Source: Charina bottae (lineage: Eukaryota; Chordata; Lepidosauria; Squamata; Charinaidae). From it: DNA of 64,000 bases. Of this stretch, positions 60,838-64,000 are shown one piece after another (the stretch's first letter is position 1; each line of letters starts with the position of its first letter). Location of the stretch: the NCBI GenBank assembly GCA_023362775.1, contig JALMGJ010000008.1, positions 41,410,001 through 41,474,000 of the forward strand, read 5' to 3'. The position numbers and the translations under genes were made by a program. The notes under the pieces were generated by a model that made no database searches, was not told where the DNA came from, and saw nothing but the letters and a program-made list of their open reading frames with translations.

Positions 60838-61629
60838 CTGATCAAAAAGATAGAACAAGCACAGCATTCAGAAGATGTGATTTCTATTCCTGTTTTAATG
60901 TATATCGCAATTTCTCCTGGAGGTAATTAGAGGGCTATATGAAAGAACAATAAACAACAATCTCTTCATTGAAAACAAGACTGTGTGGAGCTGATCGTAC
61001 TTTCTCAGAATAGAGTTCTATATTTGGGATGCCCCTGCAGAAAATACCTGGCCTCCACGCTATGTGCTACACTCAGTGGAGACCACAAGGAAGGGGTTCT
61101 CCATCTTATTTAGTGCCTAGATTAGATGGTATTGGGGAGGCAATATTTTAAGATATTGGGAACTAGGCCAACTACTTCAATTAAAACCTCCTTTGGTTAC
61201 TGTACAAACCTAATTTCACAGTTATGGTTCTCACTCCTGGATTGGGTAAATCATTAATATTTATTACAGATATTATAGGTATCATTCTCCAATCATATTC
61301 CCAAGGTAGCTTACAAAAAAAGAACAGAACGATGTAGAAACGAGGCAAATCAGGCCCTCAAAAAGACCACAACTTTATATGAGATTACATTCCTAAAGGT
61401 TTGAGAAAAGGAGGCCTTCGCTGAAATGATAACAAGGAAGCCTTACATGGGAGATTTTAAGATACAGGAAATTATAGGTGGAGATGGCCTATCCACTGGT
61501 GTACCCTAACTGTAAGCCACTCAGGTCTTTAAATATTCTTTATTTTTAAAGAATAGCACTTTGAAGTGGGCCCCAAATTCTAGGAAAGCTGGAACAACTG
61601 ACCCAGCACAGAGGCACTACCATCATAAT

Positions 61630-61675
61630 CGCCCTTTTGAGTCCCCTTTGGGGGAGATGGTGCGGTGATAGAAGT

Positions 61676-61714
<39 letters not shown>

Positions 61715-61715
61715 C
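61630..61715 (+). mobile_element. CR1/L2-type LINE 3' terminus with (AAT)n
   Basis: TTTGGGGGAGATGGTGCGGTGATA followed by about eleven AAT units. It lies in the last FRAS1 intron. Confidence 0.6.
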
Positions 61716-61729
61716 CCAGTTAGGAGGGC

Positions 61730-62099
61730 TGTCAGAGCTCAGCAGACCTCTGCCAATATGTTAGACAGCTACTGTACGTGTATTCCGGGCGGCTTGAAAC
61801 AGACACGGAAGAGACGCCTGCTGCGTTTGAAGTAGACCGATTTGCACCTAAGTGGCAAGCGCGAGTACACATCTCCGCTAACGGATGTCTGAGCACCCTG
61901 GAGCCAAGAGCTACACGGGTTAACATCAAAGGACCTCGGGGAGGGGAATGTTTAAATGTGCCATGCCATGCTTTGATTGTTCATTCAAGTCTTTGTTAGT
62001 GTTAGCCTTCATGCTTGTAATAAATCCTTTTGCTTCTAAGAAACCGTGTCTGTGGTTTACTTTAGAGAAAGGGGTTCAAGCAGCGGAGTGAAGCTTACA
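61730..62099 (+). mobile_element. Solo LTR, 370 bp, 5-bp TSD
   Basis: Begins TGTCAGAGC and ends AAGCTTACA (TG...CA ends), flanked by the 5-bp duplication AGGGC (61725-61729, 62100-62104). An AATAAA lies at 62020-62025 with a U5-like region after it. No internal coding sequence is present, so it arose by LTR-LTR recombination. A 5-bp duplication fits a Ty3/gypsy-type or retroviral LTR; the sequence alone does not decide. Confidence 0.8.
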
Positions 62100-62572
62100 A
62101 GGGCACATTTTGTATTAATTGCAATTTCCCAAAACTCTTCAAGACAGTCTCACAAATAGATGCTGAAGGCTACAGGTTCATTGATAAATGAGGCAGGTTT
62201 ACAGCTGACATGCCAGTGAGTCCATGCTGGGAAAAAGCACAATGTACCACAAAATAAACTTAATATTATATAATATAAAATAAATTTAAATAAACTTGCT
62301 GCAGTAGAAGGAGCATATCCAACTGTGAACTTATTCCGAGGGACATCAACATCCTTTCCAAGACAGGATGAACACCATTATCTTCAGCTGAGACGCCACC
62401 TAATCACCTTGCCTCATTCAATAAATATGAGAGCACAGGGCTACACCCCAAATACTTCTCTTTCCCCCTTGTGTCAGCGATGAAGAAGAGATTCTAAAAT
62501 TCTCCTGCATCATCAACCCTGAGAATTTCAGTAATGGATTCTAATGCACGCATTAACTTGTATATCACGTAC

Positions 62573-62719
62573 CTTATAGAGGGCGTCCACCTTCATGATG
62601 AAACCATCCACTCCAGGCATGCTGCTGACCAGGTGGAAATCTGGCAACTCAGATGCAAAATAGGCATCAAAAGGGACGTCGTGGAAATATTTGTCAGTCA
62701 CTTCTGGTTGATTCCGGTC
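62573..62719 (-). CDS. FRAS1: FRAS1 penultimate exon
   Basis: 147 nt (49 codons), phase 0 on both sides, between acceptor TTTAAACCACAG and donor GTACGT. Encodes DRNQPEVTDKYFHDVPFDAY, then FASELPDFHLVSS and VDALYK, which joins directly to VEAGHQWYLQ of the last exon. Confidence 0.93.
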
Positions 62720-63410
62720 CTGTGGTTTAAAGAATTGATGACAAGGTAAGGATGGCAAGACAAACAGTGCCATCAGGATATGGTAAGGAGATACACTCAA
62801 CTAACACTTCCTGACTAATGCTGTCCAGAGGTGTTAGAACTGCAACTCACCGAATTCCCTTTGCTCTGCTGGCCAGGATTTCTGGGATTTGCAATCCCAA
62901 CACATCTGGAAAGCCCCAATTTGGGCAAGACGGCTCTAAGGTCTGGAAATTAGAATCAATCTTCCTAGACTAGATCCCACTTAGAAATAGAACAGTGCCA
63001 AGCTGGATTCCTAGAGAAGGAATCAAGTTGACTTGATTGGGAAAAGTATCAGCTGTGTGGTGCTCATCTAAGATCCTGGGTGATTTGCCTGATTCTAATC
63101 TATGATTGCTATTCTAGATGAATTATCCATCTACTAAAACACAGATGAATAATCTGAGGCTCGTAAGGCTCTATGTGCAACCTTGGAGATCTTGAGTGTG
63201 GTCCACCATGAGTGCCTCGGTCCCTGAACTTCCTCTTGTTACTCAACTGTTCGATGGGCTGGAAAAGGAGACTTGTCCTGGTGTGGTGATGCATTAAAAT
63301 GATCTCTGCCCTACCCAATCTCCTCGGGGGGGGGGGAGAGGAAAGGCACAGAGCATGCATTCACACACACCACCACCCCAAGTAAATAGTCCACCTTCTA
63401 AGCTGCCCAC

Positions 63411-63522
63411 CTGGTTGGTGCTGGGGAAAATACCGATCAACAAGGAAGTGGGGATAAGAGATGCTTCATGAAGTCCCCCTTCCTTTACATTAGGGTGAAC
63501 TACTATGGCCTTTTGAAAGTTG
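63411..63522 (-). CDS. FRAS1: FRAS1 antepenultimate exon
   Basis: 112 nt between an acceptor ending AATTTACCAG and donor GTGGGC. After one leading base it encodes NFQKAIVVHPNVKEGGLHEA and SLIPTSLLIGIFPSTNQ, then joins in phase 0 to DRNQPEV of the next exon. The phase fit and ectodomain-like content support it; the polypyrimidine tract is weak. Confidence 0.82.
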
Positions 63523-64000
63523 CTGGTAAATTGTAATTTTTAATACAACAGAAGGAAAAAAAATACGTTAGGAGTAGTCATTCACAATTCATACAAAGCC
63601 ATTCAAAAATCATATGAAAAGTTCCTACAGTATTATCTACCCTGGACCTGATCTGGCACTTGATACACTATTCAAAAACTTGATACACTAAGCACAACAC
63701 TGTTTTCACTGAGACATCCTGTGAAAAGTTTCAAAACTATTAGCTGTAGAAAGAAGAAGTCTGCTCATTTCCTTCCTGTGTGCATCCCAGTCAGGTTACA
63801 TGGTGTGGGTGGTGGGATGGAGAAATGAATGGGTCTCTTTTTCCTTCCGTTGTTAAAAGAGGAGAAAAACGATATGCAGTATTTGTTTCTGCACCCTCCA
63901 CACACTGCTGTTTGTGAAGTGGCACATTGGACAATGGCAAGCATGTCCCAATTTATTTATTATTTAGTTGAGATAAGGAAGGATGATGGGGCAGGAAGAG

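Noticed and set aside
60271..60930. Plus-strand open frames over the FRAS1 exon
   Set aside because: They are the antisense of the FRAS1 coding sequence.

Overview
The window is vertebrate nuclear DNA, almost certainly from a squamate reptile (lizard or snake). It has spliced genes with annexin and FRAS1 exons, BovB/RTE LINE 3' ends, Sauria-type tRNA SINEs, REL-endonuclease LINE remnants and hundreds-of-copies-type hAT and Tc1/mariner short elements that are typical of squamates. The species cannot be named from the sequence alone.

Two genes are present, both on the minus strand and in tandem. At the right, 60241-63522 holds the last three coding exons of FRAS1 (membrane-anchored basement-membrane protein), ending in the transmembrane segment and a PDZ-binding tail. 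Next, a CpG-rich promoter at about 53.0-53.65 kb starts annexin A3 (ANXA3). All 12 coding exons of ANXA3 can be read (47870 down to 17513), giving 323 residues, the usual length for this protein, with every exon length fitting the annexin exon pattern. The FRAS1-ANXA3 order and orientation match the mammalian arrangement. The left 16 kb is downstream of ANXA3 and contains no recognisable host gene.

The rest is dominated by transposable elements, many with exact target-site duplications (TSDs). Intron 1 of ANXA3 carries a complete-ended 2.1-kb Penelope-like element (RT plus GIY-YIG nuclease, inverted terminal modules, 14-bp TSD). Intron 2 carries a 3.9-kb full-length LINE with an 11-bp TSD, broken by one frameshift. 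There are four copies of one GC-rich hAT family, four of another, about nine of an 80-155 bp hAT MITE, four TA-flanked mariner-like elements, L1, CR1/L2, RTE and R4-like LINE fragments, tRNA- and 5S-derived SINE pieces, a solo LTR, and several microsatellites including an 825-bp polypurine tract.

The most notable observations are: hammerhead-ribozyme-like cores in three different Penelope-type fragments; SINE copies that have grown into tandem arrays, one of them with alternating A/B units; a 39-nt in-frame insertion in a CR1/L2-type ORF that equals the 3' terminus of the intron-2 LINE; a 79-bp duplication flanked by a 22-bp duplication beside ANXA3 exon 2; and a non-consensus splice donor at ANXA3 exon 4 with an alternative in-frame donor 27 nt downstream.
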